Origin: Nepenthes gracilis
Lineage: Eukaryota > Streptophyta > Magnoliopsida > Caryophyllales > Nepenthaceae
Direction: 5' to 3'
DNA length: 64,000 nt
NCBI GenBank assembly: GCA_033239525.1
Contig: BSYO01000033.1
Location: forward strand, 7,803,501 to 7,867,500
Part shown: positions 10,801-22,227 of the stretch, in pieces
Layout: every line of letters begins with the position of its first letter
Position numbering within the stretch: position 1 is the stretch's first letter
Program-made: the position numbers and the translations under genes
Notes under the pieces: model-generated
What the model was told of the DNA's origin: nothing
The model's input: only the letters and a program-made list of their open reading frames with translations
Databases searched by the model: none

Positions 10801-12223
10801 CTTAAGTGCAGAATATCTCTTCTTGGTTTTTTTTATATGGCTTATTTAGATTCATATTTTTATATTCATCGTGAGCTTAAATTCTCACGTGTTTATAATT
10901 TCATGTATAATTTCCTTTTGGAGCTTAAAAGAATTTAGGAAATCCTTTTTCACATTATGCTAAATAGAATTCTTAAAACTTCTAATCGATAATTCTTTCA
11001 TAAACGGTTCATGACATGATTTTCGGAACCTTTCAAATCAATATGTTCATGATACGTGTATAAATCAGTATAAAGCTTGGAACATGTAGAAAATTCCTAC
11101 CATAATGAGCCAAACATATCTTTAGAACTTTCGGATTACAATTCCTTCATAATTGCATATGCCATAATTTTTGGTGCATATACAAGATGACATATTTAAC
11201 ATAAATGCGATTAAACATCATTGTTCATATCCGACAATATTTTCAGAATACGTAAAATTATCATATATAATTCCGTAAGCATAAATACCAAACATATAGG
11301 GTGCCCGAGTCCATAAAACGAGAATTACGAATTTTTGAAGTCCAATCATGCATAATTTACGTTTAATTAGGATAAAACCCAAAGGGGGCGCAGGTTAGGA
11401 TTCCGCTAAATATAATACCGCGTAAAACTATAAAATCAGACACCCAATTGATAAGTTAACATATTCTTGGTATGAGTAACAATATTATAAAGCCAATGTA
11501 TGCATAAACCCCAATTTAATCGGTGAAATCATCTGGGGCGCAGGGTTAGGGTTTCATGTCCAAAAATCAGTCAAAACTACGAAATCGGACACAAAATTCA
11601 TATATGTGTATGCTCAAGTCATGGGTTTCCATTATCTAAGGTGAAATCATGCATAAAATCCAAAATAATAAGTGCAATCGGTCCGAGCATGGGTTAGGAT
11701 TTTCAAGTGCGAAAAACTGCCCAAATATCACAAATCAGACATAAAATCAATATATTTTCATGTTTAGTCATGGGTAATACCAAATATAAATTTATTCAGG
11801 TATTGGAATGAGGATACCCAAAGAAAATGGAATAAAAGTGCAAGAAAACAAAAGAGGAGAGTATATGTGTACTTGCCTCGACCCGATCTATTACTTTTCT
11901 GACTGGCTCCAAGCCAGATTCGAAACCCGAGACCTCGATTTCTCCATTCTCTCTTTTCTCCCTCCCTCTCTCTTTCCTCTTTGCGTGGAAGACGGAAAAT
12001 GAGTTGAACGAAACCCTCGTGGGTTTTTAAATCTCGGGCTGGTGCTCGAGTGTTGGCCCACTGGCTCTGGCGCCTGCAGTGCCTCCTCGGGCGCCCAGTG
12101 GGTCAACTCCACAGATCCGGCCCACAATCTTGAAACTTAATTTTTCTACATAGATTAAATCCAATCTTAATCATATTAATTTAATTATCCGCAATTATAA
12201 TGTTCAGGAGCCGATACATTACA

Positions 12224-12591
12224 CTTAGCCGGACGAAGAAAGAAAAAGCAATTTAGCGTGAAAGCTCAAGCAAACAGCAACAAAGATCAAAATTAACAAA
12301 GCTGGTTTCATTAACAATTAATCTTGGATGTACAATTGGGCCATTTCCTCCAAAAAAAGAGAGAGAGAGAGAGAGAGAGGGAGAAGAGAAAGGAGAGATC
12401 TAAGGGGTCAGAGAAGTCTGGCTCTACGGCATGTCACCTCTCAGCTAAGAGGGCGAAGGCTCAGCGGTTCCCACAGGAGAAGAAAGCAAATCCAACACTT
12501 GGGTGGCGTAGGAGTTCGCCGAATGGAGCAGAGAAACCAGACAGTCTAGAGCAACCAACTTCACAACCCACTGACTGAGGCGAATATCGTC
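12224..12591. other. Spacer with GA microsatellite
   Basis: Contains a GA run at about 12357-12382. Nearby frames with Arg/Glu repeats come from that microsatellite and are not genes. Confidence 0.6.
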
Positions 12592-14478
12592 CTAAAATTT
12601 GCCCTCCAGCACTTTCCCAAGGTTTGCAATCGGAATAGAGGCCCTCAATTGATCCTCAAGCTGAAGGTAGTGCCCGTGGAGAATGTGATACCGCTTTTGC
12701 GAATCGTAGAGCGACCCCTCGAGGGAAGCAATCCTCTCCCCAGCCACATGCAACTTGCCCTCTAGGGCGTCGAGCCGCTTGACCATAGTTCTGTGCTTCG
12801 ACGCACTGACGTACCCTCAAGCCACGAAACCAATGGCTGCCGCAAGCTAAAGAGCCTTCTCTTAAACCTGTCGACAACAAACATGTTAGAAGAATGAAGG
12901 CCAAGGCAGAGAAGAAACAAAAGGGTACAAAATATGTACCTCCACGAAGGAAAGCCCCTCGAGGGGAAGATATCTCTGGCCAGCATCAAGAAACTCCTCC
13001 TGCCGCTCAAATCCAGCGGACACAACGGCTTTGGACTCTAGGGGCTCAAATGTCGGTGCCACAATTTCTTTCACAATGGCAGCGCAGCTATCAAGCCTAG
13101 AGATGCCAACTCCAAAGGGTTAGAAAGACGCGGCTCGGTAGACCCACCTGTCCCCATGGAGGACGCGGCAATAGTAACTGTCTCTCTTAAAGGAGTTTCC
13201 TGCATGATTTTGACCGCCTTTGGAGAAGCCACGTCTGCCGCTACGATCTCAAGGCAAGAAGGCTCCCCGGTAGCCTCGAGGCCCTCGATGACCAACATGA
13301 CCTCAACCGCACCATCAGCTGAGGCAGCATCCCCTCTTGCACGGATAGGAGACTTAGACACTCCAACGTCAACACCTAACGCCAACCTGGGAGCGACCTC
13401 CAGTGTCTCCTTGACTGTGACTTCCGCCACCGGCTCGTCTAGACACCCCACCAGCTGCTCGACCTACAAGATCCTAACAACAGCAAGAAAACAATCCTAA
13501 ACCTTCTCCAGCTTGGGAATTAGCTCAACCCCGACATTGACGGCGGCGGGTCCAGGTTCCGACATGGAAGCTATTGTGACTATGTCAGCCGCAGCTCCCC
13601 CAAAACTAGATGCTTGGCCCAAGGTGGATGCACTCGCATGATGTGCTCCCCTCAACATGCTCCCGAACCGCCGAACCAACTACAATGCGGCCTCGTCCTC
13701 TCCAGACAAAGAAGTAGACTCAGTGGAGGAGCCTTCAGATGAGGAGTGACAACGCTTCAACTGTAGGCCTAAAGGCTCTTGAATTGTTAGCGCCTTTGGC
13801 ACCCTCAGAACAGCAGACGTCGCCACAGGGGTTGGCTCCCATGCTACCACAGTGAAGGCATCCGAAGTTAGCCAATGCCCCCTCTTGTGAAAAGTATTAG
13901 CATTGGTCAGGATCAAGTCTACCAAGGGTTTCTCCCAGGCTTTCTCATCAGCCTCATGGGGCCTAGTGACGTTGAGGTGCACCGTGCCCCACTTGTTTGA
14001 GATGGACCAGTCGGAAAGAATCACCATGTAAAAGAAGCGGTTCTTTTAGTACCTGATTGAATTAGGATTCACCCCTTTGACATTGAAGCCAGAAAGGGGG
14101 GGACGTGGAGATCCAGTCAACTTTCTACGAAAAGGTAAAATTTTCCCTCACCAACCTAGTGGTAAAGCTGTAATCGTGGCAGCAGGAAAAGACCAAGAAA
14201 GACACCAAGTATCGTATGGCATTAGGCATGAGCCTTGCCATCGACACCCCGAAGGCTGTCAGGATCACGTATAGGTCTGCTGGCATTGGGTAACGGAGTC
14301 CACGCAGAAAATGGATCTCGTAAACGGTAATGAAATCATTCGGTGGGGAACAGGCCCTGTCATCTTCACCAAGCAAAAGGAACGTCGTGCTCCCCGAAAT
14401 CATAAACTGAGAAAGCAAGGACTAAATGTCCTCGACTGTATGGATCGATTGAATCTTCATGACATCATCGCTAACCAT
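12592..14478 (-). pseudogene. Antisense extra ORF of element D, gypsy-type transposon domain
   Basis: On the minus strand, from a Met at 14478, this encodes a protein of the 'putative gypsy-type transposon' family (PF04195-like). An N-terminal segment (M-V-S-D-D-V-M) leads, after an in-frame TAG, to a block with D-D-R-A-C-S-P-P and then F-L-R-G-L-R-Y-P-M-P. The block ends with L-M-P-N-A-I-R-Y-L-V-S-F, which matches the family Q-L-x-P-N-x-W-R-x-[LV]-x-[GC]-F. A W-x-x-x-N-K-W-like segment follows (13940-14027), then a low-complexity Ser/Ala/Glu region, then a coiled-coil-like stretch rich in Leu/Glu (12592-12786). Several stops and frameshifts break it. It opposes the element's pol remnant in orientation. 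The molecular role of this family is not established. Confidence 0.65.
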
Positions 14479-16109
14479 GGTTAAGGAAAAGAAGAATGAA
14501 AGTGGTGGAAAAGAGAATGGTTCACAATAGATCAAAGACAAAGGCAAAGTGCAAGAACAACGAAGGGCACTTGGTTTAAATACGCAAGGATCCGAAGACG
14601 GAAACGACATCATAGGGAAGTAGAAAAGCCGCCCTCATGATGGTGATGATGCTTGTCAGTGCCATAAGGCGCCAAGACGTGTCCCTTCCCATAGCCAATC
14701 GAGATATGCCCGACGCCTTGAAAATCCACGTGCTCGAATTGGCAACAGCCTATGAAACTATCCTATCAGCAATAAATGCGATGCACAAAACGCAAAAGAG
14801 CCAAAGCCGTTAACTGGAATGGTCATCATTACGGTGTACGATCATGACAGAGGGCCAATGGCCCACCGACATGCCCATCGTCATGCAATGTAACTCAATA
14901 TAGGAAACGAGTCACGTGCGACCAAGGCCGGCTCAACGACGCTTTGCGTGACTAGCCAACAGCCAAGCGTCCGGAATTGCAAACCAAGAGGCTAATCAAT
15001 GGATAACCGAGCCACTGAATGTGCGACCCAACTATCTGTCAATGGTCAGATCACCCATGACGGTATGAAGGCATCCCAATCATAAAATAACAACATGGAG
15101 ACAAAAGAAAATGACAACAGAAACGCCAGAGGAGAGGCAAGAGAATATGTAGTGGATCCATTCATTAAATTCTTTTACAAAGTACAAGGCTTACAATAGT
15201 AAAAGTACATAAAAGAAAAGATGAAGGAAGCAAAAAAATGGTGGTGAATGCCTGGAAACGGGCCCTCGGAAGACACGTACAGAGAGGATAGCAGCAGGTT
15301 AAACACCATGCTAACCATGCCTATATAGACATGGAACGTGTCCTCCTTGGGGGCCAGGGGCCGCGGGATGTGTGTGGGAGATGATCCTCTAAAAGAGGAA
15401 CAAAACACCACCGCCAGAGAAGCTTCCCACCCCAAGACTCCTCCAACAAGTTCCGACGATGACCCATCAAAGAAAACTTCGAGGCAGGGCCACTTCCGCA
15501 AATCTAAAAGGATCGTGGAAGATGCCTGCCCCAGGGGATCCCTTCGTTAGGGGACATTTGAAAACCGACTAGAGGAGGAAAGAAGAAAGGAACCCTACCA
15601 CCAAGTTGCCAGGCAAGGCGGCCCAAGAACAACTGAAGCAAGGTTTAGGAGGCACAAGAACAACTAGAACAACAATGACACTACAAACACCAGGCTCGTC
15701 TTCAAATCTTCCAGGAATCCAGCCGATCCTAGCACAAGGCTTCGGAGAGGCTAAGACAACCTTGAGCTCCCATATTGTTTCAATGGCATAAGGATAGACC
15801 TTGAGAAACAGAGCAAGAGGGTCCCCCCTTTTTATAGCCATAACAAGAGAGTGGCGAGCTCTTAGTGAAAAGACAAGTCCACCGATTGTCGGCAAGGAAT
15901 CGAAGCAAGGTCACAATTCAGAGCAAAATCTTTCCAAGCAGAGCATCGAATCCCTACCGCATTGTACGGAAGGTTGCACCATGCCTCGGCAAGGAACATA
16001 ACTCTTGAATTGGCAAGTTGAGGCATCTCGGAAAGAGGCATGTGGCCAGAGTCTATTGGCAATGTCCCATCATCTAATATGCCGAAGACCGAAAAGGCCC
16101 AGCTCCCCA
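14479..16109. other. Element D 3' spacer
   Basis: GC-balanced sequence between the antisense ORF and the polypurine tract. Open frames occur on both strands (for example 15175-15501 and 15569-15895 minus) but none shows a recognisable domain. On the minus strand this would be the leader and promoter side of the antisense ORF. Confidence 0.4.
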
Positions 16110-16123
16110 GCATAGGGGGCTAG
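16110..16123 (+). other. Polypurine tract of element D
   Basis: AGCATAGGGGGCTAG lies immediately before the 3' LTR start TGATGGG. This fixes the element's orientation as plus. Confidence 0.6.
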
Positions 16124-16971
16124 TGATGGGTCCATGAACAACTCGGGCTGATCCAGTCGTGGCAGAGAGCAATTCGACAGTCAACCCAGTGGCCAATAAG
16201 GCCCAATGCAAGAGCAAAGCCCAGAGATAGTCCGAAAAGCCCATCTGCTACGTATAGGCTTATGGGGAATCAACGGCCCAGCCTAAGGGAATAGCCTCTA
16301 AGGCTCCACCAAACATAGCGAAGTCAACTCTCCTCCTTTGCGATGACAGCCTGGTAACGTAGAAGGCACCGACACAGTAGGACGCCACTAATGGGGTTCA
16401 CAGTCAACCATGGGGAATCGTCGTACCCGCCGACCAACGGCAGCCTAGCAAACCCACACAATAGGAGACCTGGCCCTTATAGGCCACTATCAATCACAGT
16501 CGCATCAACGGTGGCTCCCGTCAATGTCCAGTGGTCGGCGAATCTTGGAGGAATACCTATCACTAGTCTAGGAGCCAAAACCCTTTCCGCGAGGCATTGT
16601 AAATCCCTTCACTGTCCACAGAAGAAGACAACTCTCAGGACATACAAAACTGCCTACGAACAAGATTGATAGAGCAAAGAAAGAAACCGAGTGTCTTTCT
16701 CTAACACAGTTCTTTCCCTGATAATGAACCACTCCCCGTCGAGTGCAATTCGAGTGAGCCCCCAACCACGTGGAACCACAAATAAGCCCAGTCTTCCTAC
16801 GCTTCCAAGCCACCTTCATGTCGAGCGCATCTACAGGAGTCAGACCTCCTCTCACGTTCTCCATTCATGTGCAATTCTGTATTATTTACCATCCTCCTTT
16901 CATCTTTCGATTTCATTAAAAAGATTATTGATTTGAACGTCGGAGAATAAATCAAAAAGTGAATCCTGCCA
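16124..16971 (+). repeat. 3' LTR of element D
   Basis: Starts TGATGGGTCC after the polypurine tract. Its first ~150 bp match 8283-8455. Near its end it has a CGTCGGAG phrase and a CTGCCA terminus, which I used as the border; similar phrases are common near the ends of Tat LTRs. The right border is approximate and no target-site duplication was confirmed. Confidence 0.5.
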
Positions 16972-19900
16972 ATCCTCCTAACTTATTATTTGTAATTTGT
17001 GGTATACAGATTTCAAGTTGGTAGTGATGCAGACTAGACTTGCTCTAATTCGACTCACAGTGAAAAAGTAAAAAACTCCCTAATTTATACTACAACTTGA
17101 GAACTAATGACGCATCACCATTATTCTAATAAATTTGCCAACTAGCCTGTGCTATTCCAAGTGAACACTTCTTGATAAGAAGTGAGACACCAAGATCTCG
17201 GATGTTGGATAAAAAATACTTGAAGGGTCTCTAGCATCACGATAAAATTTTCTGAAAAAAATGGGCTAATCACATTTTTCATTTTTGATCAATTTCTATC
17301 TAAAGTTTTTCTTAGAGTAAGTAATCATTGTGAAAGATAGTCAAACCATGCAAGATGGAATCTAGATGTCAATTGTTAGGTATTTGGAGTTTCAATGCTT
17401 GGGACAGTTCACCTTCAAGCTCTTAAAATGAAAATTATTTTAGATATGCTACTACTGGGTAACTCCGAGGAGTTATTTAGTAAAGTTATAAGTTATAGTG
17501 TCAGATCAATTGGGCACTATTGTGTCTAAATCCATAAGTTTATAAAATTATTTATCATAATGAATTTATCTCAAATTTTTTGCAAAACTTTTATAGGTTT
17601 TTACTGTTAAATTATCTAGTTTTTGAATTTTTCTCTCTTTGCCACTTATTTTCATGAATTTTGATTTTTTTCATCGTATCTATTATTATTGGCGGTGATA
17701 ATTACTATGATTAATTAAGTTCTTTCAAGTGATATGGTCCAACCTGTTATTTCACAGACGAGCATCAGTCCCCATCTCTTCTTCGCAACAACTAAAATTG
17801 GTTGTGGCACATTGTCACCTATCAAAGCTTATGCAAAAGCCTTCCTCAAAACACTTAGAATTATATTTTGATTCTGCCACTTTTCTCAGGTGACATTGTC
17901 CACACTGCTCTTTTACCAAAATCACGTAACTTTTGTGTTAGCTATTGGCATGTCCAATACCCAACACAAAACACTTCAGCTTCCCCCCAACCCAACCCAA
18001 GGAGACGAGCCAATACCGAGTACGTAAGATCTTCATTATAAACTGATTTCTCCACGAAAATTTTAGGCCATGAAAGTCCTACTTTCCATATTCTGTAATG
18101 TCGAGTGCTATCAAAGTGTTCATTCTATTTTGTCAAGTAAAAAATTACAATCGAACATATGCATAGGTCAAGTGAACAAATTGAATACCCCATTTAAAAA
18201 ATGTTTTCAAATAATTTGAATTGGGGATAAAATGCACTCAAAATGCATTGTTTTCTTGCTTTCAAATCTAAAGAAAATAAAAAAAATACTAAATAAGTTA
18301 AGAGTTAAATAGATAAAAATAGCTAAAAATGATTATCAAATAATCTGTTTAGATCTACTATTATATTATTGAAGAGCATCCTATTTCAAATAGTTTATCA
18401 ACGAAAGAATGTACTTTGGTAGAATTGCTAGCGTCAGTTAATAATTACTCATTTTGTTACGCAAGGTACAAAAGTGTTTAAGCGAAGCCTCTTTATTGCT
18501 ACTTAATTTTATAGCTATAGTTGCACAGCAAAAATTGTCTTCTAAACTTTCCTATTAAATGAGTTTAAAATGTGTCCACGAGGTAAATTGACATTAAATA
18601 TGATCAAAATCAAATTTGAATCCAATATAAGTTGAATTTAGATAAATATTTATGACAGATAAATCTAGCAGGACGAAAAAATGTGGGGTCACTTTGGCCA
18701 AAAGCCTTAACCATGCCCAACCATGAGCCAAACCGAGCTGATTTGAATCGATAGATAAATATCTTTTTTTATTTTTAATATATTTATTTAAAAAATATAT
18801 ACTCATATAAAAACATTAAAAATTATATAATATTTTAAAAATTATAGTATTTAAAATAAAATATTACGTAATTATTTATTTTAATAAATAATTTTTACAT
18901 AAAAAAATTATTAATTACATATAAAAATATAGTAGATTAAAATAAACTTTTAGATTTTGTATTTATTTAAAATAAAAACATATATTTCCAAAAAAAGATT
19001 ATAATCTAGATTAAGTTGAATCAAATCGGATACTGTCACTTGTGATCATGTCCTACCTAAATAATTAATAGAGACTTATTTTGTGATTATATCTGTTCAT
19101 AATACTTTTATTTATTGACCAAATTCATAAGATTTCATGTTGGTCGATTCAGATTGATATTTTGATTAGATATAACTGATATCAATTAAGATTTGTGCAA
19201 TGTACAAAAATATTCTACTTATTGGTAAAATATAAGAAGTTATAAAAATTAAATATATAAATTAATCGATTTTGTGGATCTATTATTTTGAGAAAATTAA
19301 TAAATTTTATTGTTTCTCAAAATATGTAATTGGTATATATTATTTAATAATTAATTTATCATCTATAGTAATACGACACTATCGGTCTATTATATTATAA
19401 ATTTTTCGTAACATGTGCAAATGGAATTTATGATTCGTTGTTATTTAATTTTTTAATTTATAATTCAATCAACTAAAAAATAATTGGTTAACCGATGAAT
19501 AACTGAAAATTATTGTTTCCAAAGTCTATGAATACAATTAATTATAAAGCCATACATGGATCAATTTGGAATAGATTTTGATGAATACAGTAAGAATCAG
19601 GCCATCCCAAATCTAATGAATGGAAGAATAAGAAATCCAAATAATGACGGCTTAATAAAAGATGCTTCTAAACCTATAATGCAAAATAGTGCAGCGGTTG
19701 AACCAATGGATATGACTTAAATCACCAAACATTGAAATATTATCATAGAGTAGTAAATAAATTGTTTCAAGCAGCGGTTACAATAATTCCAATAGTTAAA
19801 AGTCAAACGATTAACCACTAAATAAAAGTGGCCATTACACGAAAAAAAGCCCCTCACTACCGAAGAAACACCACAACCATGCATTAATTTAGGGGTCCAC

Positions 19901-21375
19901 TAATCAAACGATATCTTTCACTATAAATACAATCTTTGCCCTACAAAAAAGAAAATGAAGTCAGACAACAAAAAGAGGACAAAATAAAAGAATAACGAGA
20001 AAAGAAGTAAGACACTCCACCAGCCGAGTGTACAATTGTCAAGGTAAAATACTTCGTCGGTCGAGTGCACAATTTTTAAAATCAGATACTCTGTCAACCG
20101 AGTACATAAATCAAAACCACTCCACCAATCGATTGCGAAAAATGGAGTATCACCCTCCAAATAAACACTAATTTCCATTCACTTTATATTTTCATACTCA
20201 TTTCCTTGTATCTTTCTCATTCGAGTAAAAATATTTATAACTTGAACATGAAGAATATATTAAAAAATAAGTTTTGTATTCCTCTTACGACTTGTTTGCC
20301 TCGTTGTGATGCGCCTGATCCAAATTTTAAATTATAAAAACCGGACCCGTTTTCTATTCGGGCAATCGACGCGATACGGCAATTCCTTAATTATATAATA
20401 ATTCAGATTCTCAAGACGTATTAAATTTAAAATAGCATTTATAATTTAACTGCACTTAATTGTTTAAAAATTGAAGCAAATCATCAAGTTGAGACAAATT
20501 GAACAAATCATCAATTAGTAGGTTAATTCAATTTGAGTGGTTTGAGTACTAGATTCATTAACCTAATGCTTATTTATTCAATTTAAAACGTTATATACAG
20601 ACGTTGAAGCAAGTAAGCAAAATTCATAACATAATAACAATAAAGTCTTGATAATATTTTATTTTTAAAATTCCATAACAAATATAGTTAATGTACATAA
20701 TAATAAAAATCGCACGATATCCTTAGTTTATTTTGATCATTATGTTTCCTAAAATATTTTGCAAAACACTAAACATAGACGCATTTGTTACCTACATTTG
20801 CATTAGGAGTTGTGTTAAATCTTGAATTAAAATCCACTAAGGCATAATTATAAAGAGCAAGCAAAAGAAAATGGGCATGAGAAAAAAGTAGCAAACTCTT
20901 TGTCCAAGATTGCTCGAGCCACAGATTGTCCAAGACCAACTGGTGGGTGTCTGCGTATTACTTCACTTGAGCATTGTTTTGACTAACATGTCCTGCTTAA
21001 TGATTGTGGGAGGATTGCTCGAGTGTTGTTCTAAATGAAGTATTCTGCGTATTGTTTGCTCGACTTGATTACTTTGCAGTAGGCTGATCGAGAGCTATTG
21101 TGCAGCATCTATATCTTAATTTCTCAATCTGAAAAATTATTTTTCATTACCCACTTCAGTGAACTACTTTTTATTTACATCTATTGTTAAATTCTCTAGA
21201 TGGCATATGCCATTTTACTAAAATTCGAGAGAGACAGAGAGATTTGAAAGCAAGTATTCTCTTTCTTTTTTTAACATCTATATCTCCCGTGCTTATTTGA
21301 ACTTATCTAGCTTCAATAATCATTGTGTTTGGATTGTCATATAATTTTTTTATTTTTGTACTTTGTATACCTATT
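16972..21375. other. AT-rich intergenic stretch
   Basis: About 4.4 kb without a supportable gene. 18780-19520 is extremely AT-rich. A TATA-like CTATAAATAC at 19921 is followed by a ~37-bp degenerate tandem repeat (20010-20140), reminiscent of an LTR. 20900-21090 has several GCTCGAG-containing phrases. No transposon protein was recognised here. Confidence 0.5.
20010..20140 (+). repeat. ~37-bp degenerate tandem repeat
   Basis: Units centred on CCGAGTGTACAATT occur at about 20023, 20060 and 20097, with a weaker fourth near 20128. It follows a CTATAAATAC box at 19921, so it may mark an old LTR. Confidence 0.7.
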
Positions 21376-22174
21376 TGTTGGGATATAAGTTACTCCCTTG
21401 TGGGCTCATATCTGATTGACAAGATAATGTGTCTGGCTAAATATGCATGGATGAAATACTAAAGGAAAGTATTATTGTGCTCACTGAATAGTAGGAGGTT
21501 GGCTGGCTGAGAAGGGACCGGCCAAGTAGTAGGAGGCCAGTCGGTTGAGAAGGAGATAGACCGGCCAGATAATAAGGAGGTCGGCCTGCTGGAGAGGCCG
21601 ACCGAGGACACTGATACAAAGGCCGAGGGCGGCCTGTTTGGAAGGCTGTCATCTGCAATGTTGGTGTAGACAGCTAACTCTGTAAAAATAAGAAGTTGTC
21701 TTTTAGAGTTTGTAGTAGACTTTATAGAGTAGATCAACTGTAAAGTTTACAACTCTAAGAAAACACTACATAATAGGTGACAGACTTTTGTAGGGCATAT
21801 CATAAACTTACAGAGCAGGCGTTACCCGGTGCATTTGTATGTAAATATATATATGTTCATAGCTGAGCAGTTCTATGTGTGTGGAGAGACGAAGAGTGGT
21901 GTAAAGAGAGGAAGAAGTAGAGAAAAACAATGAGTCAACATTTTATTCTTGTTACTCTGTTTTTTGAGGGTTTTTATAACCAAATGATTTTTATAACCAA
22001 ATCTTCATTGTGAAATTTTTGTGGGCTAAATATCTCGTAGTTTTCTCCCTATTATTTAAAAGAGGGTTTCCACGTGAAATTGTATATTGTTCTTCCCTCT
22101 TCCCATTGTGAGCAATTGCTGTTATCGTTTCTCCTCTCAATTCTACGATTGGACCAGCGCCCATTTCCCTTACA
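21376..22174 (+). repeat. 5' LTR of element A
   Basis: TG...CA-type ends (TGTTGGGATATAAG to CCCTTACA). The early part holds ~40-bp tandem units (AGTAGGAGG / AATAAGGAGG starts near 21490, 21528 and 21571) rich in GGCCGGCC-like phrases. A TATA run lies near 21848. The matching units in the 3' LTR are at about 30765-30900. Confidence 0.9.
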
Positions 22175-22176
22175 AG

Positions 22177-22188
22177 TGGTATTAGAGA
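22177..22188 (+). other. Primer-binding site of element A
   Basis: TGGTATTAGAGA, two bases after the LTR. This is one change from the TGGTATCAGAGC site for initiator Met-tRNA that is common in plant Copia elements. Confidence 0.75.
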
Positions 22189-22227
22189 TAGGTTTTCAGT
22201 GCCGGTTGTTAAATTTCATTGGAATCA

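Larger units (their letters stand above)
9516..12223 (-). repeat. Long LTR-like block, minus orientation
   Basis: In reverse complement it begins TGTAATGTATCGGCTCC at 12223 and runs to ACTAAACA at 9516, edges like those of long chromovirus LTRs. A TATA-like ATTTAAAAACCC near 12030 is followed by a purine-rich leader (11920-11970), as expected for U3-R in that orientation. Inside are diverged repeats around 11370-11720, each with a GGGTTAGGATT-like phrase followed by AAAACT..AAATC..ACA, spaced roughly 150 bp apart. Flanking bases do not form an obvious target-site duplication, so both limits are provisional. Confidence 0.4.
8283..16971 (+). mobile_element. Deleted Ty3/gypsy Tat-type element (D)
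   Basis: A composite inferred from four landmarks in one orientation. These are a 5' LTR scrap (8283-8460) matching the start of the 3' LTR, an integrase C-terminus (8575-8813), an antisense extra ORF (12592-14478), and a polypurine tract followed by a 3' LTR (16124-16971). Nearly all of gag-pol is missing, as if deletion joined the 5' LTR to the end of pol. A ~2.7-kb LTR-like block (9516-12223) interrupts the spacer. The order pol, then antisense ORF, then 3' LTR is known from Tat-lineage elements. That the pieces belong to one insertion is inferred, because target-site duplications were not established. Confidence 0.5.

Noticed and set aside
12324..12578. Arg/Glu-repeat open frames
   Set aside because: Produced by a GA microsatellite; no domain, no partner exons.
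13156..13500. Plus-strand Ser/Thr-rich frame
   Set aside because: Shadow of the low-complexity region of the minus-strand element D ORF.
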